Positions 21,207 through 35,400 are shown, counted from the stretch's first letter. The stretch is DNA of 64,000 nucleotides from Rhodosorus marinus (GCA_029953675.1 JAMWBK010000006.1:806001-870000); one strand, 5' to 3'. Translations and numbers: made by a program. Notes: generated from the sequence alone by a model not told the origin.

Positions 21207-23429
21207 ACCTAACCGGTGCTCCAGGAATTCCTTCCTACACTGAAAGCGTTAGAGTACTGTTGAAAGAACACGGCTTTTCCAGCAAACTTTGTTTTGACAC
21301 CTCCACTGCTCATTGACCCTCTCACGGAAAGAGCGCCGAGCATATCACAGAATACATAATGAAGAATCACTCACTTGATCGATCCCAGGATAGTTGAAGT
21401 CCCGTCGTAAAGAAAGATCGGAAACCGAGAAACACGTTCACAAAACTAAGGAAAAGCGAAAACGTGCGTTTCTGAAAAAAACCGGACGTTTTTAAATGTA
21501 ACCAGGGTTTCTCAATTGAATTGGATTAAATACATAAGACAATCCCCCCAAATCTGTAAATCTGGCCTCATCCGGTTCTGTGGTTGCTGCAAGGCGATCG
21601 GTTCCCCCCACGAAGAAGGTCGCAGAACTCACTCCGACAGACCACAAACAACTTCATGAACCAGCAATCCCAAGGAAGTCATGCAGGGGATATACTATCA
21701 AAGTTTTATTGCTCGACGAGAACTTGAGTGTTTCTGTTCATCGGAACTGAAAAATTGTGAACGCTCGCTCGCTCTGTTTACGTGTACCAAATGGGGCAAT
21801 TACAACCCACTTGTCGAACTCACAATTTGTACTTGGTGTTCAAGCTCCGTGCTCCCACTTCACATGGGTTCTACGAGCAGTACAGTTTAGCTTTGGCTTT
21901 TTGGAGCAGCTGCCTGTTGGCTACTGGGCACCAGCAAAATGCAAATAGGTTGAGCAGGGTTCCGACTGGAAGGGTTGACCCGTATGAGACCAATTCCATG
22001 CGCCATCCGATTTTTACGGTGAAGGGGATAGGCGGAAAGACTCCACTCACGTTAGATGGCAATATGAGAGGCCCTCCCCGCATGCTGACGCACCTACAAG
22101 AAACGTGATTACGATAGTCCGAGCTGGTGTAACCCCACGCCAACGTAAGCCTTCTCTTGGAAAGAACTGCGACTTGTATCATCTCTAGTTCCGATGTACG
22201 CGTGGTTTTCGACTGCCCGAAGAGCAGGGCTCGTTAACTACAGCGCGTAGCCTCGGGCGAACACGATCCCGACCTGGGACCATCGGTTACTCAGACATAG
22301 ATACGCCACAGCAGAAAAGAACGGGCTTCTAAAACAAAACCGGCTATGGAACACCAGAATCTAAAACTCAACGAAGAGAGGAAACCCGAGTGATTCTCAT
22401 GGCGTCCACAAAAACGGTCTTGAAGCCAAGCCGCGCCTGGAACCCTCAGCGAATCCGAAGACCTCAATGACTAGCGGGACAAAGCGACGTAACATAGCCC
22501 ATTGCAGGGTGGTCACAACCTCCTCATGCAATGGGCTATGTTACAGCGCATGATTCCGAGTCGCTGCGCGTCGCTCGCTGGCTATTCTCAACGGTCTGGA
22601 GCCCACACCGCCAGAACAGTTTCCAGAACGATTCAGACGATCCATGTCAAGTACTAACTAATCATCGTTGAGCAACGTCTCCAACCGTCCTTACCCCTCA
22701 AAATTTCAAACTGAATCCGTATGCTGAACGACGTCCATGAACCCCCCCCTTTCTCACCTAGTCAAAAACATTTTCTAGATAAACTAAACATTATAGTCGC
22801 AAAATTCTACCCTCTAAACAAAAAGAATTCCGGAATTCCGAGTGTGAACTCAAACTAAATTTCTACCCCTAGGAAATCTTTCAGGGAACTTTTTCTTGAA
22901 TAGATATTTAACTACGACAGCTGTCCCAATGGCAAATGCCGAGCTGTTCCTTCCTATGGAGGATCTTGACGATGCAGTTATGGGGTTGGCTTCTGGGGAA
23001 GGTGGGTAGGTGTGGGTAGCAAGCAAGAAGGCTTTGCTTTTGTACCATATAGCTCTCTTGTGCACCGTATATGTAAAGGATCTCTTGTTTCTTTTGTTGA
23101 TTTCCTTATAATTGACAGAATATTGGTTGCTTTTAAGCTGTTTTTCGAATCGGTTCTTGAAGTTTGAAGTTGGGGGGGTTTGCAACGTTGAAGCGTTTGG
23201 AAGCTTGCGAGTTTTTGTTTAGGTTGTGGACTAATTCGTAGCGCGAGGCTGGTGGTCTTTGGTTTTGAGTTGGGTTGAGTGCGTGGAGAATCAGCCAGCT
23301 TTCGGAATTTTTTGTTCTTCAGCCGTTTCTCGTGTTGGAGTAGAGCGGGGTTTGTGTTCCTTCATTGTTTTCCTTTCATCCTTTGAGCGGTATAGGGGAA
23401 CTGTTTTATTCGGTGGAGTGTTGTGAGCT
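21207..23429. other. Intergenic between retroelement and UBC13
   Basis: No gene was recognised. The stretch holds the perfect hairpin at 22489-22544 (listed separately) and an AT/T-rich promoter-like stretch at 23200-23420 just upstream of UBC13. Open frames at 21681-22182 on both strands overlap one another and have no family motif. Confidence 0.5.
22489..22544. repeat. Perfect 18-bp inverted repeat with 20-base loop
   Basis: gtaacatagcccattgca (22489-22506) is followed after 20 bases by its exact reverse complement tgcaatgggctatgttac (22527-22544). The flanks do not pair, so the stem is exactly 18 bp. It lies more than 800 bases from any gene. It could be a hairpin RNA, a cruciform, or a residue of a small foldback insertion. 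There is no T-run or coding context. Confidence 0.85.
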
Positions 23430-24408
<979 letters not shown>

Positions 24409-26797
24409 AAAAGAGCCCTTTGTGACTACTAACCCTAAGGGGTTGTTGCCGCTGAAATGTCCGGGAGAGGCTGTACTTGACTGTTATGTCTGCTGGAGTT
24501 GGAATTCTTTTAATCGCTTAACAAGCGCCATACCGGCAGGGCTGGCCATAGGCGCCCACGGTCAGACGCCTTTTGATGACGTAGGAGTGTTTTTCGAAGT
24601 TGAAAACTACAACCGAACAGCTTGCGACCTTACGAGAGCAACGTCGTACGAGGAAGAAATGAAGAAAGAGCAGATACCTACTTGAAGAGATTATGTCGCC
24701 AACTACCCGGCTATACAGAGGGTTCAATTCTAATGAATCTGTGGTTCCCCGCAGGATATGATACGCCGTCATCGTTAGATCTTTGAACAGCGATTCGCAT
24801 GGCAACTGGGCACGCTTCTATCTCAAGCTATTGCGATAAGAGGTCCAGGTCTGGCCACCAGCGCGTTGCTTTTTAGAAACAAGCCATCAAACCAATCCGA
24901 CCAATTACTTCAGGGCACCCCCAATATGTTCCTCTGAGAATCTCGCACGGCAATTCTGCATTTGACCTCTTTTTCCATTCATTTGCAACAGCTGGATTCG
25001 AGGAAGGTTTCCAGACGCACTCAGCTTCAATTCTACACTTTCCGATATCGCTCCTCTAAGGTTTCAGGACTCTTTTGTATTACAGAAAATTGCGTGACCT
25101 ATCACAGACAACGCGATCGCCTCACCGAGTACGAGGATGTACGGCTTCATGTCCTGCTACAGTGGCTCCCTCTTCGCAGAATTCCGAGGACACCGGGTAT
25201 GGTTCATGGACGTGGCCCACGATTAGGAGTCGGCGATCTAGAAAGTCCACTTCGAACAGGTGGAACCTGAAAGGAAAACCACTTAACGGCGTTCTGTGCA
25301 AAAGTGTATAGTGTAGACATTGCAAGAGGGAAAGGAAAAGGGTAGAGAACAGGGACGTCTGTGGTTCTATGTATTCAATCAAGATACTGAGTCTACTACC
25401 TGTGTGTTCTTGGGAAGCATATTCATGACTGCATGACATGATTGGCTACATGTTAACCAATCCAATTGAGAGAAACGAACATGTTCGGCAAGTTTAAGAC
25501 AGTATTCTTCTAAATTGATCTAGATATTCCTATATTGGTCTATATTTTGAACAACACCTCTTTTTGGATCCGCGGATGGGTTGGCATTGAATATTGTTCA
25601 TAAATAGGGCGATGCTCGGATGGAAGTCGTCCAGTGCAGCTTAGTGTTGATTGGATATGTGCTTACACATCCCTAATCAAAAGGATCAACGGACCCTGCC
25701 TTGTTTGTTCGAGATCAAGTCTTTTCCTAGGGCGACCGTCGGGCGATGCTTATGATGAAAGATTCAGTCGCGAGAAGGGTCTCCAACTCGAGCGGAGTAT
25801 TTGAAAACGAATAACCTGAGTGCTCGAACACCGCCCGGATGCCTCTTCGCTCACAAAGTCCACGGTTTGTATCCACAACCGGAGTTGGACCACTCTCCTC
25901 GTTGGCAACAAAAAGAAACTGTGAATATTTACCAGAAAACCATCAAAACTACCATTAGCATAAAACGACGGCAAGGTATAAGCTTTTCTCTCGGATTGAA
26001 AAATAGTACAAATTGGAAACGACATCAGAAATCTAAACGAAAAGGGGGTAAAATTAACACTATCAGTTAACCCTGACCCGTCACAGCCATATCACAACGA
26101 GGGCGCGTCTAATTTGTATCTAATTATTCTAAAATATGAAACCCTCTAGTTGGTCTAATTATTTGAGCAAAAGCAATAACAGCCGGAGATCTTCGCATGG
26201 CCAATGCATCCAAAAAAAAGGGCCGATCTCCGATTGGATACAAAATCAAAATTGGGAAAAATTGATCTCTTTAGTTTTTCCGATGAATCTAAGCAGTGGA
26301 GTTTTCATCCTGCACGTCGGAACTTCTGTCATGGCGGGTGAGCGGAAATTGCACTACTATCACACCAGGGGTTGGTCGACGACCAAATTTTTTCATGATT
26401 GCGACCCTCCCGAACCTTTCAACTTAAAAAGAAAACATATATGTTTTAAGGAAATTTAATTAAAAGAAAATTTTCATGTCAGGTTTAAATAAGGGTGGGG
26501 ATGGCCATGGATTGAGCGCGAGTTTTTATCGGAGTGAAAGGCGAGGGGGGAGGGGTTTCACGAGCATGAGAGTAAGAGCGGAAGGAGGCATTGTGAAAAG
26601 CGCGGGTAGTTTTTTTGGTCGGAGAGGTTTGGGATAAGGCACCTGAGGGAAAGCGGGAGGTAGGGTTGTTGGGGGAGAGACTAGGAGCCGCGAATTAGGG
26701 TGGATCCGTTGAATTTTGTTGTTGCGAAGAAACATAGGATCAGATCTAACGGAGGTAGGGGGCAGAGGGGATTATAGATCGTGGAACTTGTTAGACG
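24409..26797. other. Intergenic, nothing recognised
   Basis: 2.4 kb between UBC13 and the Pro/Lys-rich gene. Small open frames on both strands look random. Part of it (25500-26500) is AT-rich. A G-rich stretch at 26540-26760 precedes the next start codon and may be its promoter/leader. Confidence 0.5.
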
Positions 26798-27919
26798 ATG
26801 GTCGGGTTCACGGGTTTGTCAGGGGCTCCTATCACGCGGGATTCCCGGGTGCTCGTGAGTCGGGATGGCAAGAGGACTGTGCTCAGGACGGCTGGTGGAT
26901 GGAAGCTGTATGATTTGGAGTTGGCTCTGTTGAATGCGGAAGCTGAGCGACAGCTTATAGAGAGTCAAATTGGGACGAATATGGTCAAGAGAGAGGCTCG
27001 AAATACTGCCATAACTACTCCGAAGAGAAGTAATGCACATCTATCGTGGATACCGCAGCAGCGGTCTAAGTTAGATACCCTCAAGAGACCGCCCCCCAAT
27101 ATCCTTGGCCAGACTGGTGCATATCAGCCCACATCCGGTGGGGCTTCGCGAGATCCGAGCAACAAACCGGCAACCTTTTTCGATTATCAGGTTAAGGAGG
27201 CGCCGATATCAACGGCGAAGACGAAGGCGACTAAGACACCGCCGGAGAAACCGCCAACATTCTACGACTATCAACCGAGCACGGTGTCGACGCCACCGCC
27301 GAAGGCCTCTAAGACACCGCTCGTGTCCAAACCCCCTTCATTTTACGAATATAAGAGAAAATCGTACGGCGAGGCTCCGACCCCGAAACCTCCCGTGGAG
27401 CCGCCGAAACAAAGGTTTAGCTTTCCGTTTGGTATTAAGAAGGAGGTTTCTTGGAGCTCGAACACACCGCGTGCTGAGAAAAAGAAGGAGGTTGCTAAGA
27501 GCCCACCTATTCCTGAGAAACCGAAGGTTGAGGCGAAGGCACCGCCACCTCCGCCACCTCCGCCACCTCCGACAGTTCCTAAAGCTCAGACTAGGACCGA
27601 GAGTGTCTCAAAGCCTGCTGTCAGTGAGGCACCGGAGAAGAAAGTGAGCACCGGTCCATCCGTCACCGAAGGACTTCAGGATACTGAGCTAGCAAAGAAG
27701 ACCAAGGCGGTAAAGAAAGTCGTTAAAACGGTCAAGAAGAAAGTTAAGAAAGCCGATGCAGGCGAGAAGAGCGAACCCGTGAAGAAGGTTGTGAAAACCG
27801 TGAGGAAGACAGTTAAGAAGGCTGAGAAGGATGGAACAGGAAAGAAGGTAGTGAAAAACTTGGCTGAAACTGAGCCGGTGACTCCACCGAAGGAAGGTTC
27901 AGAGGAGGTCAGCTCCTAG
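26798..27919 (+). CDS. Unrecognised Pro/Lys-rich repeat protein
   Basis: An intact 373-residue frame, not a family I recognise. It has three visible parts. Residues 1-60 look foldable (VLVSRDGKRTVLRTAGGWKL, then an Ala/Glu helix ending about residue 58). Residues 80-260 are Pro-rich and disordered, and carry three copies of an aromatic motif, KPATFFDYQ (123-131), KPPTFYDYQ (151-159) and KPPSFYEYK (178-186), spaced 28 and 27 residues apart, followed by a 10-Pro run (249-258). Residues 300-355 carry three near-copies of KKVVKTVKKKVKK (306-318, 329-341, and a shorter one from 349). The tail is acidic. Codon-level regularity and the conserved motif spacing argue that it is translated. The overlapping Arg-rich frame at 27105-27647 is its shadow. 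A multivalent scaffold or linker role is possible but is inference only. Confidence 0.75.
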   Translation: MVGFTGLSGAPITRDSRVLVSRDGKRTVLRTAGGWKLYDLELALLNAEAERQLIESQIGTNMVKREARNTAITTPKRSNAHLSWIPQQRSKLDTLKRPPPNILGQTGAYQPTSGGASRDPSNKPATFFDYQVKEAPISTAKTKATKTPPEKPPTFYDYQPSTVSTPPPKASKTPLVSKPPSFYEYKRKSYGEAPTPKPPVEPPKQRFSFPFGIKKEVSWSSNTPRAEKKKEVAKSPPIPEKPKVEAKAPPPPPPPPPPTVPKAQTRTESVSKPAVSEAPEKKVSTGPSVTEGLQDTELAKKTKAVKKVVKTVKKKVKKADAGEKSEPVKKVVKTVRKTVKKAEKDGTGKKVVKNLAETEPVTPPKEGSEEVSS

Positions 27920-30900
27920 GGAGCTGATGTTGACGATTCACGGACGCAAACGTAATCCAATTTCGACCACTTGCAACCGAGCTTTTTGAAGCCGAAGTTA
28001 GGAAGCGCTCCGGGCTAAAGGGAGCGCAACCGTAAATAGAGATGGATTTCCAAGGCTCATGGGGATCTACTGCATGATTTGGGCACAACGGTCAGGGAAG
28101 ATGCAAGGCTAGGTAGGCACTGATGACGAACTGGAGCAAGGTGAAAAGGATCTTGGACAGAAGTACCAGCATGGGCAGCAATTTTCACACCTTTACATTC
28201 CACAAGTGGACGCGCGTGCAGGTGATCCTACCGTGAGCGTGATCCCAGTGGCGGAAATGTACAGAAACGAATGCGTGTGGGAGGAGGGCGAGACTGAGGA
28301 TACGACAGTCCCCGTCCACATTTAGCAAACTACTCAGACTCCAATAAATGGGATGCCTATTTTACTAAAATTTCCTGAAAGAATGTGTGTAGATTTCGAA
28401 ACTAAAGAGGCTTTTTTTGCCACCTTTGTTTAAGCTTGGGGTGCCAAGGCAGATTGAGGCTACATGAGCGGCTAGATTTTGGCGCTGAGAGCGCACTCTT
28501 GCCCGCTGGGTTTTGTCTTTTGGGCACTGCGGCCACTATCTAGGGCGCCATGCTATAGGAAGGCACCTCGTACTCGGGAGTATGAATTTGCATGCCGAAC
28601 TCCGCCGAACAGTATCGGAGTACGTTCGAGCACAAACCTTCATATACAGAGCTCCTATTGGCTCGTTTTCAGAGTTGGCAATGTCTACCTCATACCTGCT
28701 AGAAATTTGTTTGCGGCGGACCCGGCATGGCCTGTGGATCCAATGGTTATGCAGCTTTCAGAGATGTTGAGGTATGCGCCTGCAAAACGACAAAATTACA
28801 GCTTGAGGTAGCTCAAACTGGAGCTTGTTGAACACGAAATATACCACAACATTTCCACAATTCTGTCTAGTTCATATGCGTAGACAGAACCCAGCACCTG
28901 GCGTGGAAGGTTGCCCATCACCAAACAGTCAGATCAAGGTGCTGTGGCGGACACAACAATCATCTCACTCCATCAGTAATTCCGAGCACACTTGGTCCAA
29001 AAGCCTTTTTGCCGTACGCCGAACTGTACTAAGGAGTACGATCAGATATCAAATCCCGAAAAAGCTGTTGCACTTTTCAAACTGGTATAGGGGTGTTAAC
29101 CCCATACCAATCACTCGAAACTTTGCGTGCTGAGAGCTACCTGATCTCCACGCCAGTCAGTGCGAGTCGGTGTTATTGAGAAACGTCCTCGTCAGGTGCA
29201 CTCTTCATCGGCGCATCAGAGGGCAGACCAGGTCACCAAGACCCTTGCCGCACCCCTTGCATTGGAAGTGGGACGGCCGTACCTATGAATATGGTTTCGC
29301 GCTCAGCAACAAAACTTCCACCGAGAACTACGTAGTTGACGGCTGTTTATGCCTGCTCTAGGAGCGGCTATCCGGCGGCCTTCAGCGCAGCCACCAGCCT
29401 ATGAAGTAAACTAGCTAGAACAAACCATTTGCCTGGGGTTTCCATAGCCTTCATCGTTTTTCTTGCGTATTCTTAGCGCTACATCCGCAGCTGCAGCAAA
29501 CAGGAGAAACCTAACCTTGATCCGATCTGCATCTAAATCCGTCAATTGGAAACCAACCAGCTGGTCAGGGTCAATGCAAGTTGAATTGAGGCGGTTTGTC
29601 CCTAAGCCTTGACGTCGACTAGGCGTTTTGTCACCCACGAACTGCGAAAAGCGGAGACGGTTCAAACTTCTACTCATGAACATCCGGCCGTGCTCCCGCC
29701 ACTGCAATACCCGAAGGACACCTTGCACGAAAAAGAAAGTGCAAACGGGTCGGTCCAATCGCTAAAAGAAACCGCAGGAGCGTGTCCCTGCGTGGCACAG
29801 TTGGGACGAAAGGGATCCAAAAGCTTTGGCGCTCAGATCCAGTCACTACAAGTCGACACGCGAACCGTGTGTATACGAAGATGCCCCTGCTTCGCATCTT
29901 GATGCTTCCCGAAGACTAGCCATCCAACAAGGCTCTTCCGCGCAACAAAAAAAAAAAATGCTGGGGTTGTTCAGTACCTTGCAAAGACTGCTTCACCAGC
30001 AACTCACCAGCCTTCCCTTCCCAGCCCCCTTTCGGAAGACCACGCCTCGCCCCAAATAATGAATAATGTACATAATAAGAAATGCTTTATACGAACAACA
30101 AAAAATTCTAGGGGGGGCTTTTTTCGTAATGAGCTTCTCTTTACACACGAAAATTTTTGACAACCAAACAACCCCCCCCGTCGTTGTCACTAAGAACATT
30201 GACTTGATTAACGGTTATTCTTTGAGATTACATGTTCTGTTCTGCACGTTGATACCTATCAGAACATATCATACAGCGTTCTAAAATAATGAATAAAATT
30301 ACTCGGTTTTCTCGTCGGGGGTGCTAAAAAAGTTGAATTCAATTCTATTCCCCAATATCATTTTCCCTCAACACCCCACCCCTACGATGTAGACGATCAA
30401 GTCACCCGATCGTTCTTCCAAAATTGATTCTTTTTCAAGATATTTGTAGATATGACTATAACTTTAATACATCTACCTCCCCCTCCTATCCCCTCCTAGC
30501 TCCGCCGTCTTTCGAGTAGATCGTACAAAAAAATCCCGCCGCTCACCCATTTGTTTTTATTATTATTCAATTGTCCTTCTCCGATCATATATTTTATTGG
30601 CTACGAGCCAAGGTGGTCATTTATCCAAAAAAAACACCTCCGAAATCTGATATGAAATTTTTTTTTTGGAGAGACGGCTTTTACGTCAGACATAGAACTC
30701 TTCGAGTTCCTGAATTATATAAATATATCTAATTTTTTAAAGCCAACCATGTTCAGCCAATAAATTTCAGTTTGCTTCCAAAAAACGAATAATGCACAAC
30801 CTTCCCCCCCTCCCCCCTTCCCCTTTCTCCCTTCTTCTTTCAATCACTAGATAATGAACTACGATTAAAAAAACCAGCATATGGTTCGCTGAGCAGTTCG

Positions 30901-31817
30901 GAGAACCCGACCACACAACGGACCAATGAAAAGGCAACCCCCCCAAAAAAGTATTACAGCCAAACGCTAAAACGGTCTCTTCCCAAAGATTAAAACGATA
31001 CACAACTAAAACATACTCTATAAATTTTTTTACTTTATTCAAACATATTGTTTCCGGATATAGGGCGAAAGCACTGGCCGTGCATGGAAAACTTTTCACA
31101 ACTCCACAAAAAAAAAGGAAAAGAAAAAGGACCCATGTGACACGTGCTAGATATAGATTGGACATTCACATTCCCCCGGGGCGCATCTCTATTTCCTTCT
31201 TAAATATAGAGACAAACAATATTTATGCAACGAAAGGACGCGTGGAATATGATTATTGGATATCATTGCGATAGTATATTAAATTGACTGTCTCTTATCA
31301 TATTGCCGTGGGCTGCATCTTTGCTAAGTTTTGTGAGCATGAGAGTGGTTGCGTATGGGGATAGTTTTTCATTGAAAAAAAGAAAAAATAGATAGGTTAT
31401 TGGCAAAGAGTTTTTCTTTGTGCAGGGAAAGGGGAATTGTGGAAGAGGGGGAGGATTTGGGGAAAAGGGGGGGAATGTGGAGTCTTGTGGTATTTCTGCA
31501 TGCGCTGTACTTCCGTTTTGAGAGGATTTGTTTAACAAGGGGAATGAGCCAAGGGTGGGGATGTGCAGATTTAGGTTTGGGATGTAGTACACAGGATGTG
31601 AGTAACGCCTAGACTATATGTATATATAGTGTGGAGTTTTGGAGAGGACAACTTCTTTCTCTCGGGCGGGGAGGGTTGGGTTGAGGAGAGCTTGTTATCA
31701 TTTGTTCTTCTGTTGTAAAAGAGTTATTGATTGATTCTTGTTGTCGTTGTTTGTTTTGGTTTTACGCGGTGCGAGGATTGTCTTGTTGTGTAGCAGACAC
31801 TCAGCTATTGGATCGAG
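27920..31817. other. Intergenic, nothing recognised
   Basis: 3.9 kb. Just after the stop an AATAAA lies at about 28343 and may serve 3' end formation of the Pro/Lys-rich gene. 28479-29900 has scattered open frames on both strands without family motifs. 29950-31600 is AT-rich with A, T and C homopolymer runs. No RNA gene was seen. Confidence 0.5.
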
Positions 31818-32442
31818 ATGGTGCAGCGAGCGTTGGTGCTTGGGAAGGAGGCGCCGTACTTTGCGGGGCCTTGTTCCACTGGAAAAGTCTTGAGGAGCAC
31901 GGATTATTTCGGCAAGGTGCCGTTGGTGCTGTTCTTCATGCCCAGTTTTGACGCGCAGGCGATTAGGACGGCGAAGCTGTTTAACGCGGAGTTCTCAGAT
32001 TTCAGAAAGAGGCGAACGATTGGTACGTATATTGCTGAGCAACTGCGATTGCGTCGTTCCCCCCCTGAACCCATAGGAGCCAGGGAGTAGTGCTTCCCGG
32101 AGTGGCATGTTTCACCAAGACTAACAGCTCACTTGTACCTTCTTTTTAAATACAGTACTTGGAGTTTCTCCCGCCAAGCCTGAGATTCTGAAACGCTTCA
32201 GAGAAGCCTACCACATTGCGTTTGAGATCATCCATGATGATGGTGGCGTTATGTTCGAGACATTCAAATGTCACGGATTGCTGGGGCGGCCTGTGGGGCA
32301 CACGTTTATTATTTCCGCCGACGGTGTTCTTGAAGCGATCAACAAATCTGGAAACTACAAGAAGCACGTCAGCGACGCTAAGAAACATCTCCCGGAGAGC
32401 AACTCTTACAAGCTGAAGACGTCGGACGGTTTCTTTGACTAG
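31818..32442 (+). CDS. Peroxiredoxin-fold protein lacking the peroxidatic cysteine
   Basis: Two exons, 31818-32022 and 32156-32442, phase-consistent, 163 residues, the size of a PrxQ/AhpC-TSA domain. The fold is recognisable: GKEAPYFAG near the start, KVPLVLFFMPSFDAQAIRTA (33-52), VLGVSPAKPEILKRFREAY, then FEIIHDDGGVMFETF, LLGRPVGHTFIISADGVLEA. In active enzymes the segment after the first strand reads P-x3-T-x2-C. Here Pro42 is followed by Ala at +4 and Ile at +7, so both the Thr and the peroxidatic Cys are missing. The Arg usually found just before the TF(V/I)I strand is also displaced (VGHTF). It is therefore probably not a peroxidase by the normal mechanism. The remaining cysteines (positions 19 and about 97) are not in resolving positions I can identify. 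Regulatory or structural roles are open. Confidence 0.82.
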
Positions 32443-35400
32443 CTTGAAAGTTGTTTTTATTCAAACTATTTATTTTTCGAGTTAAATCATAAGTGGCGAG
32501 GCAACGTCCTCTCCATGGGTGATAGAGTATGCGAACTATAAAGGAGCACAATCAATCGGTCTCAGACAATCCCTCAACCTTGCCCCACGTAAGCGTGCTA
32601 TATTGAGTCGCTCTCGACTGGATGTTCTTCAATCGAGTCCTCAACAAGCTCTGCTTCTTACCGTAACAAGTCACACCAAACCTCGTGGAACCAACAATAT
32701 GAGGGACCCTTTCCATACTCGATCCTGTTTGAACCGTCCAAGGAGTCTTGCTTTGCGACAAACAAAAAACATGTTGCCGGGTGTTAAGAATACCAGCAGG
32801 CACTTTTAGAAAGCAAACGTTGACCTGGAGGTGTGAACCTGAGAAGAGGTCGCTTCCAACCTTCTCGATGCACAACGCGTCTCAGTTTCAAATGGAAAAT
32901 TATATGTGCAGTTCGAGACCTGCTTGCTCAGTGTTAGTCTTGCGGATTTGTCACCGAAAGAGCCGTGGATCAGCCAGCCATAGCTTAATCAGAGCATAGG
33001 TGCCCGGGCGAAAAGTTCGAGGTGGGCGGTGGCGATTCCAGTAATGCTCCCACTATGAGCGAACGCAGACCTCAGCGTGAATCCATTCCTTTGCTTGTAG
33101 TGAACTCTCGAGGTGACAGGGAAACCTTTCAGACGACCGGGAAAGACGCAGTAGCCAGAGCACCGATCCAGAGGCACAGTTATGCTCGACGAACCATCGT
33201 GAGTACGTGCCGGCTCAACTAGATTCAAAAGAAAAACTGGTGCATTCAAGCCGATGCCCTGGCGGATCTGTCCATTCTCGGGGGGGGGGGGAGTTTGTCA
33301 ACGAGCGCCGTCATCTCCCTCCGTTCTTTTTGCACTTGTTCACATTTGTCGGTCCTTTGTCTCAGAACTCTGTAGCGCAAGAGCACAGACACCCTCCCAA
33401 CTTACAGGAATGACAAGGCTGAGGCTGAACAAGTAGCGAAGACGAGCACGCCGAAGCCGGACAGAACCGAACCGGAACGAGCTGTTGTTGCAGAGTCTTG
33501 ATCAGTTCTGACATTTTCCGACGTGCACCAGTGTATTCTTATTTACGTGCAGAAATTTTATTGTGAATATTGATCCGAGCCTGCAGAGGGGAACCTTCTC
33601 AGGCTAGCAGCTACTTTGTAAATACGAAGAGAAGAACACCCTCCCAATCGCTCGGGTCAGACGACAGAGCGCAGAGGAAGGCCCTTCGTTTGGCGACTTC
33701 CTTTGCCCTCAAAAGATACAGCGAAATATATTACTCATGACATGCCTGCTTCCCATCAATCCGGTTGTCGGAACCGGATTGACCTGTACAATCTCCAGTT
33801 GACCGAGACCGGAAAGAACACCCCTGGGGTTGAAACATCATGAACATTACATGCCTCAATTCAGTGTAACCAGCCGTTTATTCATAGAGTGGTAGAAACC
33901 GGGGACCTAATCTGCCAACGCACTTCGTTTCGCTCCAAACAATAACATTCTTACTTCGCTTTGTAAATAGCGATGGTCGTTCCACTAACCGTATCCAGCT
34001 GCTGATAAAGCTCTTCTTTGTTTCCGGAATACATGACAACATCGTCTAAAGAAAACTGATGAACACTTGCGCAGCGAAAGAGGAAGAAGTTCGCATTCAG
34101 TAGTCGCACAAGTGCGGTGGGTGCATTTAGTCAGTCCGACGGAACGCCCTGACCAGAAAGGGGTCAACCCTTCTCTGGAAAGGACGCAAACTGAGATGAA
34201 GATGATTCCGAATGAAGATAAGATACTTTCGGGATTGAGCGAAAGAATTGAAATGCTGTTCAGTAGCAACTGCTACATTAAGGGTTCAAAACTTAACGAC
34301 TATTCCCCTTGAAAATAGGGAAAGCATTTGGTTTTTAAACTGTATCTAAGGAAGACTGATCCATTCACGTATAGACGTCCTCCTTAACTCTCCAAGAGCC
34401 TGTTTCAGAGCTGATATGATATTCAGGGTTTTCTGTTCACAAAATTGGGGTCCCCCCAAACGTATCCCGGGAACAACAGTTCTTTATTGAATTTGTTTGA
34501 TCGGAGACTGAAAGAAAAAGCAAACTCCGACGGGAAAAAAAAGAGAGGCGAAGCGCAGCGAAGATCGCGCGCCTCCATCATCAAAGCAGCGTTCATACGC
34601 CACCATAAAGAAACTTAAACGGGTAAACAACGGGGACAGACGGGTCAGTGCGTTCGCGGAACAATTCCCGAAGCCAACGAGAACCAACGGAATCCAGAAA
34701 CCCCAAGCACTCAATGACCAGAGGTCTACCAGGCGGTGAGCTAGAGCCGAAACCGAATGCCTGTGGAAGACAAAGCCTTTATTGATGCCTGAGCACACTA
34801 TAATTGATCAAGTGCTCGATCCGGTTTCTACACCATTGCGACGAGGACGGACGATCCAGATCAAGCAGGATACAATTGTCTACGTTACTCCATACCGGTT
34901 GTCTACTTGTTACGTACGATACTGCTCTACTCCCGCAGTACCCGTTCAAATCGCGAATGGCCTCCGCGGCCAACATTTTCAAAAGCCCTGGAACCACCGT
35001 ATCTAGATGGTTCTTGGTTTGGTGGTTCTAGAGCGCGGATCTGTGGTGTGACTCATGCAGGCCACTTGTTAGGACTCTAGAACCCAGCTTCGCTTTACTC
35101 AGACTCCGATGTAAAACCAAGGTCAGGTCGACCTTAAGTAGACAAATAGACACAGACTAGGGACTAGCTTACATGTCTAGGACGAAAAGGCTGACATCAT
35201 GTAGATGGCTGTCCTAGGGAAAACATAGGGAAAAGTGTTGGATGGTGATGATATTGTAGGGTTGTGCCAAGTGGGTTGGGTTTGTTTGCCGAGTGGGTCG
35301 GGTTTTTAAGTGTTTACCCCTTCTAAACCCCCCTCTTTTCTCGGGTTTAACCATTTCTGGATCGTAAATAGCGAAAAACCCGACCCACTTGCGCCGCAAC

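Noticed and set aside
32905-32935. A tRNA B-box-like stretch (agttcgagacc)
   Set aside because: No cloverleaf, acceptor stem or A-box at the right distance could be drawn by eye.
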